Below are positions 18,355 through 26,959 of a stretch of DNA of 64,000 nt, one piece after another. Under the pieces are notes generated by a model. It was given only the letters and a program-made list of their open reading frames with translations. It was not told the DNA's origin and did not search any database. Where the stretch lies: assembly GCA_006226375.1 (NCBI GenBank), contig SBHC01000063.1, positions 62,001-126,000 of the forward strand. The letters are read 5' to 3'. The translations under genes and the position numbers were made by a program. How positions within the stretch are numbered: the first letter of the stretch is position 1; every line of letters starts with the position of its first letter. Origin of the DNA: Deltaproteobacteria bacterium. GTDB taxonomy: Bacteria > Myxococcota_C > UBA6777.

Positions 18355-19971
18355 ATGCGTAAGTTTTCTCTCGTTGTTGTGTTCAACCTTGTGCTCTTTC
18401 TAGGAGCACCCTTCTGGAACTGTGGAGGTTCGCAAGAGCCGCCCACCGGCCAAGAAAACACAACCACGGAAGCCACCGACACAGACGGCGGTGGAACCTC
18501 CGTAGCAGACACCTCAACCACACCTGGACCTGAGCCGACTCCAACATGGGAGCCGGATCCGTCCTACGAACCGGAGCCCCAAGGGCCAACTCCCAATACA
18601 CCGTTGCCTATCCCAGAGAAAGCACCGGAAGGTTTGAAGTCGATGACCATCCAGGCCAACGACGTTGCTTTGGGTGAAACCGAGACCGACAAGCTTCATT
18701 GTGTCGTGGTAGACAACCCCTCCACCAGCGACCAAATGCTCCGTCGCTTCGAGGTGATGTTGGATCAAGACAAGACCGTTCGTCGCATGGTTCTTAGCCT
18801 GGACACGGATGCAGCAGCCGGTGAAGTGGACTGCTCCGCACAAGACAACCCTGGCTTTGGCCAAGGACTGACTCCCGTTTATGTGTGGGTTCCCGGCACG
18901 GATGCCTTCCAATTCCCCGAGAACGGCGGCATCTTGATCAAACCCAACCAGCGTTTGCGACTCACCATCGTGTACAACAACACCACCGGTCAGTCGGTCA
19001 AAGACAAAAGCGGGTTGAAGCTGTTCTACGAAAAGCCCGCCGACAAAGCCCCTCGCTACATGTTCTGGACACGTGCGACAAACTCTGGAACTTTGCAATC
19101 GGGCCAGGAAGCGTCACTCACCTCGGCTTGTGAGGTGGGTCAAAAAGTGACGATGGTTGCGGGTGTTCCGTACCTTGGTCCACAAGGTCGCTCCTACCTC
19201 GCGGAGATCATCCGACAGAACGGCGCACGCGAAGAGTTGGTTCGTTACGACGAATGGAAAGCGGGCACCCCCTTAAAGGTGTTTGCGTTCCCCCACGTCT
19301 TGAACCCAGGCGACAAGCTCCTCGCCCACTGCAACTGGTACAACCGCTCCAGCGAAACCATCCGCTCCGGCTGGAAAGCCAACGAAGAATCCTGTGAGCT
19401 GTTCACCTACATTTTGCAACCCACCAGCCCTGACATCTGTCAGGCGGCCACCAAGCCCGGAAAGTGCGCGCCGAAAGATGGTCTCAAGGACACCCCCTCT
19501 GTTCCCGTCACCGTGACCTTCGAGAAAGAAAGCGATCCCTTCAAAGGCTACGATGGCGGCGAGAACTTCGACGCAGTCTGGAAGTTCGACACCTACGACC
19601 TCGTCTTTGAACCCACACCCTTTGCGAGCTACCTCAAAAGGGACGGCGTATTTGCCACAGGACAAGTCAAGACAGGCTCCAAGATCCATGTCGACCTGAA
19701 GGTGGATGTCGCCCTTGAATTTGGAGGTTCGACCTACCCCTACAGCGTCACCATCTCGTTCTCAGGTACGCCCAAACCGCGCGAAACGCCCGGTCAATTC
19801 ACGTTGGAGTTTGACTGCAAAGTACCCAACGACATCAAAGACACCACCATCTTCTTCTACAAGCTCACCAAAACGGAGATGAAGCTTGGCTTCAAATACG
19901 AACTCAACCTCCAAGGCCGCATCAAGCTCCCCCTCACCATCAAGCTCGGACTCAAACGAACCACTCCTTAA
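18355..19971 (+). CDS. Lipoprotein with degenerate copper type II monooxygenase-like (PHM) fold
   Basis: A 538-residue lipoprotein (lipobox FWNC, Cys23) with a Thr/Pro/Glu-rich linker to about residue 90. Residues about 95-355 match the outline of the two-domain copper type II ascorbate-dependent monooxygenase fold. The copper ligands expected in that family seem to be absent. The His-His pair is RRM at 143-145. The HY(N) histidine is Val206 in VYNN. The HxH pair falls in VAGVPYLG at 268-275. The methionine of the EMC motif is Ser346 in ESC. The last 150 residues form a beta-rich domain ending in SIKL-like strands. It is last in the operon, 28 bases after the DUF1501 gene. I infer a binding or structural role; the alignment was made by eye. 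Confidence 0.65.
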   Translation: MRKFSLVVVFNLVLFLGAPFWNCGGSQEPPTGQENTTTEATDTDGGGTSVADTSTTPGPEPTPTWEPDPSYEPEPQGPTPNTPLPIPEKAPEGLKSMTIQANDVALGETETDKLHCVVVDNPSTSDQMLRRFEVMLDQDKTVRRMVLSLDTDAAAGEVDCSAQDNPGFGQGLTPVYVWVPGTDAFQFPENGGILIKPNQRLRLTIVYNNTTGQSVKDKSGLKLFYEKPADKAPRYMFWTRATNSGTLQSGQEASLTSACEVGQKVTMVAGVPYLGPQGRSYLAEIIRQNGAREELVRYDEWKAGTPLKVFAFPHVLNPGDKLLAHCNWYNRSSETIRSGWKANEESCELFTYILQPTSPDICQAATKPGKCAPKDGLKDTPSVPVTVTFEKESDPFKGYDGGENFDAVWKFDTYDLVFEPTPFASYLKRDGVFATGQVKTGSKIHVDLKVDVALEFGGSTYPYSVTISFSGTPKPRETPGQFTLEFDCKVPNDIKDTTIFFYKLTKTEMKLGFKYELNLQGRIKLPLTIKLGLKRTTP

Positions 19972-20193
19972 CCTGGGAATCAATTCCCAGGCGAGGTCTA
20001 ACCCCCCTAAAACCTGGGAATAAATTCCCAGGCCAGAAGCTTCCAGGCCACGAGAAGTTTCCAGTCCAGGTCTAAGTCTAGTTATATCCTAGCCGAGATC
20101 ATACTCATCCCATAACCTGAGAATTCATTCTCAGGCACTCCAGGCCAGAAGAAAGATCATACCCACCCTATAACCTGAGAAAGAACTCTCAGA
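19972..20193. repeat. Array of four related hairpins in decayed tandem repeats
   Basis: Directly after the stop codon at 19971 come four homologous inverted repeats. The first (19972-19991) and second (20013-20032) have arms CCTGGGAAT and ATTCCCAGG with two-base loops. The third (20116-20135) has arms CCTGAGAAT and ATTCTCAGG. The fourth (20174-20193) has a shorter perfect stem, CTGAGA/TCTCAG. Flanks are also repeated: GGTCTAA recurs, and GATCATAC followed by a CCATAA- or CTATAA-type segment precedes the third and fourth hairpins. Stems of the third hairpin differ from the first by paired changes (GGG to GAG, CCC to CTC) that keep pairing. There is no T-tract, so simple rho-independent termination is not obvious. 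Confidence 0.85.
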
Positions 20194-20603
20194 CACTCCC
20201 AGGACGGGTACGAAGGCCCGAATGCATGGGACTGAGCCCCACGCCAAGAAGGACTTCTCTGGCTAGGGCGAAAGCTCCATGCCAAGAATGGATAGTTAAG
20301 GCCGAGTCGAATTTCGAATATTTCAGGCCGAGGTTCTGCCTATTTTGATGTTCGCTTGGACAGAATCAAGTCAAATGCTCCATCGACATATTTGTCTCAT
20401 GCCTACGAAGAGACGAAAGCAAACAAATCAAAAGGGAAACACAGCATTGATAAGATGCAACAGAGGCACCCGCAAGGGTAAGAAGGGAATATTTTGGGGT
20501 CCATTTGCATTTGCAGGTTGCACAGATCGTCATATTCATACAATACTACCTATATACATCACGACAGAACTACTGATTTTCACACGAACAATGAGGAGCG
20601 TGG
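20194..20603. other. Intergenic stretch before the SulP gene
   Basis: About 410 bases with no convincing gene. The left half continues the repeat-like sequence (GCCAAGAA-type words at about 20243 and 20282); the right half is more AT-rich and holds a possible promoter at 20518-20544. Short reading frames here have no ribosome site or recognisable product. Confidence 0.6.
20518..20544 (+). promoter_or_regulatory. Candidate sigma-70-type promoter for the SulP gene
   Basis: TTGCAC at 20518-20523 and TACAAT at 20539-20544 resemble -35 and -10 boxes, the latter matching five of six consensus bases. The 15-base spacing is short. The implied leader to the ATG at 20604 is about 50 bases. Confidence 0.28.
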
Positions 20604-22940
20604 ATGTCACGTCCCCAGCATCAGCTTCCAGCGACAGGTTTACGAGGTCTACGAGAGAACTGGCACAACGACGTCCTTGCAGCATTCAGCGTCTCGATGG
20701 TTGCGCTGCCACTTTCATTGGGAATCGCTCTAGCTTCCGGCGCGCCGGCCATGTCCGGTTTGATTTCTGCCCTGGTCGCGGGCTTTGTCACTACCTTCTT
20801 GCGGGGCAGCCACGTTGCGATCAATGGCCCAGGGAACGGGTTAATCGCTGTCATTGTGATGGCCATGGTCAGCCTCAATGATGGAACAGGCCATACCTTT
20901 CGCTATATCTTGGCGGCGGTGGTGATATCAGGCGTTTTACAGGTGGGCATTGGCTTCCTCAAGCTGGGAAAGCTGGCAGACATCTTTCCGTCCTCCGTGA
21001 TTCATGGGATCCTTGCCGCCATTGGCCTCATCATCCTAGGCAAACAGGTTCACGTTGCCTTGGGGAGCACAACCCAAGCGTCTGACACCCTCGGCATCTT
21101 GCTCACCATTCCTCATAGCGTCTTGCAGATCAATCCGTCGATTGCGCTTGTTTCGATCGTCAGCCTCGTCATTTTGCTGGTGTATCCCAAGTTTGAGAAC
21201 AAACTCATTCACTTCATCCCGGCTCCGATGTGGGTGCTGATGGTAGCAATTCCCCTAGGGCTTTGGTTGCCTTCCACAACAGGACAAGAGAGCTTTCTGT
21301 TTGGTAGCTTTTATGCGTTGGACACGTCATCCTTTGTCCACATCCCCAAATCGTTGTTCAGTAACCCTCTGTTTCCGGACTTTTCACGAGTTGGAGACCC
21401 TGCGTTTTGGAGCGTGGTGTTTACGCTCACCATCATATCTTCCATCGAAACACTGATCAGCGTGAAGGCCGTCGACAAACTGGACCCGTACCGGCGTGAA
21501 ACAGATGGCAACAAAGAATTGGTTGGTGTTGGAGTCAGCACAGCCTTGAGCGGTCTGATCGGTGGGCTCCCTGTATTCACGGTAATTGCGCGCAGCTCCG
21601 TCAACGTAAACAACCACGCCAAAACCCACTGGTCCAACTTCTTCACAGGTACGTTCCTGCTGCTGTTTCTGTTGCTATTGAACCCCATCATTCAGATGGT
21701 ACCCATGGCCGCCTTAGCAGCCATCCTGATCTACACAGGTTACAAGTTAACCGCACCCAAAGTCTTCAAAGACGCCTACAAACGGGGGTGGGAGCAGCTC
21801 CTGTTTATGTTGTTTACATTGGGCGCAACACTGCTCACCAACCTGGTATGGGGTTTGGTGTTAGGAACTCTCTTCACGTACTTGTTCCACAACATTCGTT
21901 TGGGCACGGAGCCAACCATTTTCCTTCGCAACCTGTTTCGACCCAACTTTGCATTCCAGCAAGAAGGGATGCAGTACAAGATGCAGCCTGAAGGCCTGCT
22001 CAGCTTTGCCAACATCCTCTCGCTGCGCAAGACGATGGACACCCTTCCCCCCAAACAGTCGGTGGAGATCGATCTGGCCAAAGCCCAGTTGGTGGATCTC
22101 ACAAGCTTGGAGTACCTCCAAGACTTTTCGGAGAAATACGACCGGGCAGGTGGCAAGTTCAGCCTCATTGGACTTGAGTTCTTGCAAGCATCTTCCACGC
22201 ACCCCAGCGCCCTTCACGTGTACGGTTTGCCCGCCATGCTCGAACGCAAAACCACGTCGCGATTAAGCCGAAGGCAACGAGAGCTAAAGGAGTTAGCCCA
22301 GGCCAACGACTGGACGTACCAACACGAGATCAACTGGGATGCCTCGTATTTTCAAAACTTCCAATTCTTTGAACGCCGTCTGATGGAGTTCAAAGAAAAC
22401 GTCATTTATGGAAGCTACGAAGGGCACCGTGTGACCTGGGAGATCGCCGACCTGACCTTCGACGAAGGTGCGCTCTTGGTTGAGGAATTCCACACAACAG
22501 CGCAGGTCCTCTATCTCCCCAAGCCGCTCCCTGAGTTCATTGTGGAGCGCCGCGAATTCTTTGACAATCTGATGGAGCTGGTCCGACACGACGACCTGGA
22601 CTACCAGTACTTTACGAAGTTCTCCAAGCGCTTTGTTGTCAAAGGAAAGTCACTCAAGGCTCTTGAGGACTTCTTCACACCCAACCTCATCAACTTCTTT
22701 GAGACACACGACATCTATCACCTGGAGTGCAACGGCGAAGCCCTCTTGCTCTTCCGAAACTTCCGGTTGGAGCGACCGAACGGCATCGTCAGCATGAACC
22801 AGTTCAGCCGAGAACTGCTGGAAGAGTTGGACTCCTCTCTAACCACACAAAAGAACAAAGGACTCAAGTCCACGCTTCTTGACGAAAAGACTGACGAGAA
22901 CCCCGACGAGGGCGAAGAAAAGTCTCTCGAATTAGCCTGA
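20604..22940 (+). CDS. SulP-family anion transporter with STAS and C-terminal extension
   Basis: A 778-residue inner-membrane transporter. The first 430 residues hold about 10-12 hydrophobic helices with SulP features such as ALPLSLGIALASG, a GPGNGLIAV segment and the GLPVFTVIARSS motif. Residues about 460-545 form a STAS-like domain (VEIDLAKAQLVDLTSLEYL). SulP proteins carry sulfate, bicarbonate or other anions, coupled to protons or sodium. An extra 200-230 residues beyond STAS are hydrophilic and unassigned. AGGAG lies about five bases before the ATG at 20604. No carbonic anhydrase gene is adjacent, so the substrate is open. Confidence 0.9.
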   Translation: MSRPQHQLPATGLRGLRENWHNDVLAAFSVSMVALPLSLGIALASGAPAMSGLISALVAGFVTTFLRGSHVAINGPGNGLIAVIVMAMVSLNDGTGHTFRYILAAVVISGVLQVGIGFLKLGKLADIFPSSVIHGILAAIGLIILGKQVHVALGSTTQASDTLGILLTIPHSVLQINPSIALVSIVSLVILLVYPKFENKLIHFIPAPMWVLMVAIPLGLWLPSTTGQESFLFGSFYALDTSSFVHIPKSLFSNPLFPDFSRVGDPAFWSVVFTLTIISSIETLISVKAVDKLDPYRRETDGNKELVGVGVSTALSGLIGGLPVFTVIARSSVNVNNHAKTHWSNFFTGTFLLLFLLLLNPIIQMVPMAALAAILIYTGYKLTAPKVFKDAYKRGWEQLLFMLFTLGATLLTNLVWGLVLGTLFTYLFHNIRLGTEPTIFLRNLFRPNFAFQQEGMQYKMQPEGLLSFANILSLRKTMDTLPPKQSVEIDLAKAQLVDLTSLEYLQDFSEKYDRAGGKFSLIGLEFLQASSTHPSALHVYGLPAMLERKTTSRLSRRQRELKELAQANDWTYQHEINWDASYFQNFQFFERRLMEFKENVIYGSYEGHRVTWEIADLTFDEGALLVEEFHTTAQVLYLPKPLPEFIVERREFFDNLMELVRHDDLDYQYFTKFSKRFVVKGKSLKALEDFFTPNLINFFETHDIYHLECNGEALLLFRNFRLERPNGIVSMNQFSRELLEELDSSLTTQKNKGLKSTLLDEKTDENPDEGEEKSLELA

Positions 22941-22995
22941 AACGCACTCCCCCAAGCAAACCTACCCACATCTAAAAGCTTCCCAACGTCATACC

Positions 22996-23028
22996 TGACC
23001 CCTCTTTCATCAGCAGGTCACTTTTTTT
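22996..23028 (+). terminator. Possible rho-independent terminator after the SulP gene
   Basis: TGACC at 22996-23000 pairs with GGTCA at 23016-23020, followed by C and seven T residues (23022-23028), 55 bases after the stop codon. The stem is short and the loop long, so efficiency may be low. Confidence 0.38.
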
Positions 23029-23161
23029 CGACCTTATGGTGCAAATGTGGGCTGCGGCTTCGATCCATGTATGCCAGCTCTGTTGCGTAGGCTCTCCCAC
23101 AACGCAGCGACGGCACTCCAAGCATACAAAAAGCCAAACCCCAACAGAGGAGTCATCTTGC

Positions 23162-26100
23162 ATGACGCATATACGTATCGTGCTGTTCAGCATCATCCTA
23201 ACCATAGGAATGACCGGAATCTTAGCCGGTTGCGGCGGCGAAGTTGCCGTTTCGATCCCTGGGTGCGAAAATTGCCCAGAACGATGTTTGTTGTCGGAAG
23301 GCAGCACCCAAGGCCGCTGTGTAACCTGCCTGACCGACGCACACTGTCGCACCGAATCCGACTCAACCAAACAATGCACCCAAGACAACAAGTGTGTCTG
23401 TGGTTCCAGCAAAGACTGCCCCGAAGGACAACAATGCAACGGCAAAGGTGGCTGCGTGGAGTGTTTGTCCAACGAGGACTGCAAAGCTCCCGAACGACCG
23501 GCCTGTGTGTCCAATCAATGCGCCCAGTGCTCCCCAGGTCAAAGCCGGGATTGCTTGCCAGAAGGTGAGAGCGCCTGCATCCGAGGAACCCAAACCTGCA
23601 AAGGTGGAACATGGAGTTCGTGCGAAGGTTGGAAAACCTGCGGAGAGTTCGAACGCTGCGAAGAAAACAAGTGCATCCCAGACTGCCCCAAAGACCCATG
23701 CACCGAAAACAGCAAACAATGCACAACCTCCGCTGAGGCCCTCCCCGGTCAATACAAGACCTGTATCGCCAATAGCCGACGCTGCTTCGTGTACAGCACA
23801 GAAATCAAGAGTTGCCCGGCCAATCATTACTGCTTTGAAGGTGCTTGCGTCGAAGCCAAATGCCCCAAAGGACAACAACTTTGCGACGGTAACTGCGTCG
23901 CCCCACAAACCAACGGACAGCACTGTGGCGCATGCAACACCGCATGCCAAGCCGGCGAAGTGTGTACCCAAGGACAATGTGCTCCCACCTGTCCTCAAGG
24001 CCAGACCGCCTGCCAGGGTGGATGTTTCAACCTCGCCAACACCAACGAACATTGTGGAGCTTGTGACAACCCATGCCCTGAAGGAAAAAGTTGCTTAAAC
24101 AGCCAATGTCAGCAGCTTTGCCCCAAAGGTCAGGTGGTGTGCCAAAACACGTGCACAGACACACAGGTCAACCCCCAACATTGCGGTATCTGCGGGAACA
24201 CCTGCCCCACAGGACAAGTTTGCGCCAACGGGCAATGCAAACTGATTTGCCCCAAAGGCCAGACCGCCTGTAACAGCAGCTGTGTCGACCTCAACACCAG
24301 CGCCTCACACTGCGGTCAATGCGCCAACGCCTGCTCCAACAGCCAGGTGTGCTCCAACGGAACATGCCAGATCGCTTGTGCGCCCGGACAAACCGACTGT
24401 AGCGGAAATTGTGTGGACACACAGACCAGCCGCAAGCACTGCGGAACATGTGGAACCGTTTGTGCGTCAGGCCAGGTTTGTGACAATGGCACCTGCAAGC
24501 TATCGTGCTCCACAGGCCAAACCAACTGCAGCGGAAACTGTGTCACGCTGTCCTCCACCCGAAGTCACTGCGGGTCGTGTGGAAACGCCTGTCAGTCTGG
24601 CGAAGTGTGCACCAACAGCACCTGCAAAGTCTCCTGCGTAGCCGGCCAAACCAACTGCGCTGGCGCTTGCATCGACACCCTATCCAACCGCAACCACTGT
24701 GGAGGATGCGGGACGGTATGCACCTCCGGCAACGTATGCAGCCAGGGAACATGCCAACTTAGCTGTCTCAGCACACAAACCGCCTGCGCCGGAAGCTGCG
24801 TTGACACACTATCCAGCCGCAGTCACTGCGGAGCGTGTGGAAAGAGATGCAATCCTGGAGAAGCTTGTTTAAATGGCGTTTGTAAGCTGTCCTGCCCCAC
24901 AGGACAAAGCCCCTGCGCTGGAAAATGTGTGGACCTTCAGACCGACAACAACCACTGTGGCTCCTGCAACGCAACGTGCAGCGCTGGCAAGCAGTGCAAA
25001 CAAGGTGCTTGCGCCACGACTTGCCAACCGGGTCAAAGCTTTTGCGGTGGAACCTGTGTGAACCTCAACACCGATCCCGCCCATTGCGGAAGCTGTGGGA
25101 CGGTTTGCCCCTCTGGCCAACGATGCACACAGGGAGCTTGTGCAGTATCGTGCACATCAGGACTTACCGTCTGCAGTCAGCGCTGTGTTGACCTTTCCAC
25201 CGACCGCATTCACTGCGGAGCCTGCGGCAAGGTCTGTAGTTCCAGCGAAGTTTGCGCCCAAGGGACATGCAAGCTCAGCTGCCCCACAGGCCAGTCCGTA
25301 TGCAGCGGTCAATGCACCAATCTCAACCTCGACTCCAAGAACTGTGGCTCGTGTGGAAACGCCTGCACCAACGGAACGGTCTGCACGCAGGGAGCTTGCG
25401 TCATTTCTTGCCCCACAGGCCAGACCGTTTGCGGTGGACAGTGCGTAAACCTGAACACGGACCGAAACCACTGTGGCTCGTGTGGAAACATCTGCAGCCC
25501 TGGACAACTCTGTGTGAACAAAGTGTGCTCGTTTGCCTGCAACACCGGCCTCTCCGTCTGCAGTGGACAATGTGTGAACCTACAAACCGACCGGAGCCAC
25601 TGTGGAACCTGTGGAACCACCTGCAAAGCTGGTGAGATTTGCCAGGCAGGCGCATGCACCCTCTCCTGTCAGACAGGACTCACAGACTGCAACGGAAAAT
25701 GCGTAGACATCCAAACCGACCGTAGCCACTGCGGCTCGTGCGGCACGGTTTGCGCGTCGAATCAGGTCTGCAACCAGGGAGCCTGTCAGTTGGCTTGCGA
25801 TCCAGGCAAAACCTTCTGCAACACAGCCTGTTACGACCTCAACACCAGCAACCAGCACTGTGGTTCATGTGGAAACGCCTGCACCACCGGTTACAAATGC
25901 CTGAACGGAGCTTGCAAGTTGGATTGTCCGACAGGGCAAACCGACTGCAACAACGCCTGCGTCGATATGCAAACCGACAAGAACAACTGTGGTTCGTGTG
26001 GCAACACTTGCGCCTCTGCCGCTGTTTGTATCCAGGGAACTTGTACCTTGTGCAACCCAGGAAGCCAAACGTTCGGATACACAGGAAGTTTACAAACCTT

Positions 26101-26938
26101 CACGGTACCTGCAGGTTGCAAAGAGATCACCGTGGAAGCCTTAGGGGCAGGGGGTGGTAGCGCGAATCGAATCCCCGGCGGTGTCGGCGGTCGTGTGCAT
26201 GGAACTCTCGTCGTCACAGGTGGCGAAGTGTTCAAAGTGGTGGTGGGTGGAAAAGGAGAAAAACCAGTGGCTCACTCTGGAAACGGAGGAGGTGGTGGTG
26301 GTTTCTCTGGGCTGATGGCACCTGATGGCGTCACCCATATCTTTACTGCCGGTGGTGCAGGAGGCGCAGGAGGTGAAGACGGAAACTACCCCGATAGCAA
26401 CCGCGGACTCGGAGGAAGCGGAGGTGGAGGATACGGAAAGCGTGGGAACTGCGGTGGTGGTGGAAGCGGAGGCTTGGGCAGTCAACTCGCTGGCGGCGCA
26501 GGTGGAAAAGGCGGGAACAACGGACAAACAGGCACGTCCAAAGGTGGAGATGGAGGAAACTACAACTCCACAAACGGTCGCGCTGCAGGAGGAGGCGGTG
26601 GCGGCGGATATGGCGTAACCGCCGGAAAAGGTGGCCTCAAATACCAGGGCGGACAAGGAGGAAACGGTGGCTGGGGTGGAGGCGGCGGCGGAGGTGGTCG
26701 CGGACGTTCCTTCGTCCATTACCTTAACTCATGGCGCTCAGCAGGCGGTGGTGGAGGTGGTGGCTTCATAGGAGGAGGTGGTGGCTCCAGCTATGGGAAT
26801 ACACACGCCTGTGCAGGAGCTGGCGGAGGTGGTGGAGGAATGAACCGCTGGACCTCTCGGGTCTCTGTCATAAAATCCCAAGGCGGCGGTGGCTCACATG
26901 CCGATCACCACGGACAAGTCACTATCTCCTGGAAGTAA
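23162..26938 (+). CDS. Cys-rich repeat lipoprotein with C-terminal glycine-rich domain
   Basis: A 1258-residue lipoprotein. The signal peptide ends in lipobox LAGC. About 250 residues of irregular Cys-rich sequence lead into 17 copies of a 43-residue unit of the form HCGxCGxxCxxGxVCxxGxCxxxC with GQTxCxGxCVD, present in many myxobacterial surface proteins. The last 290 residues are a glycine-rich domain opening with QTFTVPAGC and dominated by GGGGGG tracts. This layout resembles glycine-rich beta domains attached to bacterial exoproteins. The start at 23162 has GAGGAG upstream and begins the signal peptide; the frame is open from 23036. A cell-surface, disulfide-rich, possibly adhesive or structural role is inferred. 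Confidence 0.88.
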   Translation: MTHIRIVLFSIILTIGMTGILAGCGGEVAVSIPGCENCPERCLLSEGSTQGRCVTCLTDAHCRTESDSTKQCTQDNKCVCGSSKDCPEGQQCNGKGGCVECLSNEDCKAPERPACVSNQCAQCSPGQSRDCLPEGESACIRGTQTCKGGTWSSCEGWKTCGEFERCEENKCIPDCPKDPCTENSKQCTTSAEALPGQYKTCIANSRRCFVYSTEIKSCPANHYCFEGACVEAKCPKGQQLCDGNCVAPQTNGQHCGACNTACQAGEVCTQGQCAPTCPQGQTACQGGCFNLANTNEHCGACDNPCPEGKSCLNSQCQQLCPKGQVVCQNTCTDTQVNPQHCGICGNTCPTGQVCANGQCKLICPKGQTACNSSCVDLNTSASHCGQCANACSNSQVCSNGTCQIACAPGQTDCSGNCVDTQTSRKHCGTCGTVCASGQVCDNGTCKLSCSTGQTNCSGNCVTLSSTRSHCGSCGNACQSGEVCTNSTCKVSCVAGQTNCAGACIDTLSNRNHCGGCGTVCTSGNVCSQGTCQLSCLSTQTACAGSCVDTLSSRSHCGACGKRCNPGEACLNGVCKLSCPTGQSPCAGKCVDLQTDNNHCGSCNATCSAGKQCKQGACATTCQPGQSFCGGTCVNLNTDPAHCGSCGTVCPSGQRCTQGACAVSCTSGLTVCSQRCVDLSTDRIHCGACGKVCSSSEVCAQGTCKLSCPTGQSVCSGQCTNLNLDSKNCGSCGNACTNGTVCTQGACVISCPTGQTVCGGQCVNLNTDRNHCGSCGNICSPGQLCVNKVCSFACNTGLSVCSGQCVNLQTDRSHCGTCGTTCKAGEICQAGACTLSCQTGLTDCNGKCVDIQTDRSHCGSCGTVCASNQVCNQGACQLACDPGKTFCNTACYDLNTSNQHCGSCGNACTTGYKCLNGACKLDCPTGQTDCNNACVDMQTDKNNCGSCGNTCASAAVCIQGTCTLCNPGSQTFGYTGSLQTFTVPAGCKEITVEALGAGGGSANRIPGGVGGRVHGTLVVTGGEVFKVVVGGKGEKPVAHSGNGGGGGGFSGLMAPDGVTHIFTAGGAGGAGGEDGNYPDSNRGLGGSGGGGYGKRGNCGGGGSGGLGSQLAGGAGGKGGNNGQTGTSKGGDGGNYNSTNGRAAGGGGGGGYGVTAGKGGLKYQGGQGGNGGWGGGGGGGGRGRSFVHYLNSWRSAGGGGGGGFIGGGGGSSYGNTHACAGAGGGGGGMNRWTSRVSVIKSQGGGGSHADHHGQVTISWK
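23921..26050 (+). repeat. 129-bp tandem coding repeat (43-residue HCGxCG units)
   Basis: Seventeen copies of the HCGxCG unit lie head to tail inside the lipoprotein gene. The first begins at 23921 and the last at 25985, a distance of 2064 bases, exactly 16 x 129, so any insertions and deletions between units cancel out. Units differ at many codons but keep every cysteine. Confidence 0.85.
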
Positions 26939-26959
26939 CCGTCGTGTTGTACGGGAAGC

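Noticed and set aside
19972-20193. Possible CRISPR array
   Set aside because: Spacing of the hairpins is irregular (41, 103, 58 bases), repeats are self-complementary along their whole length, and no cas genes are near.
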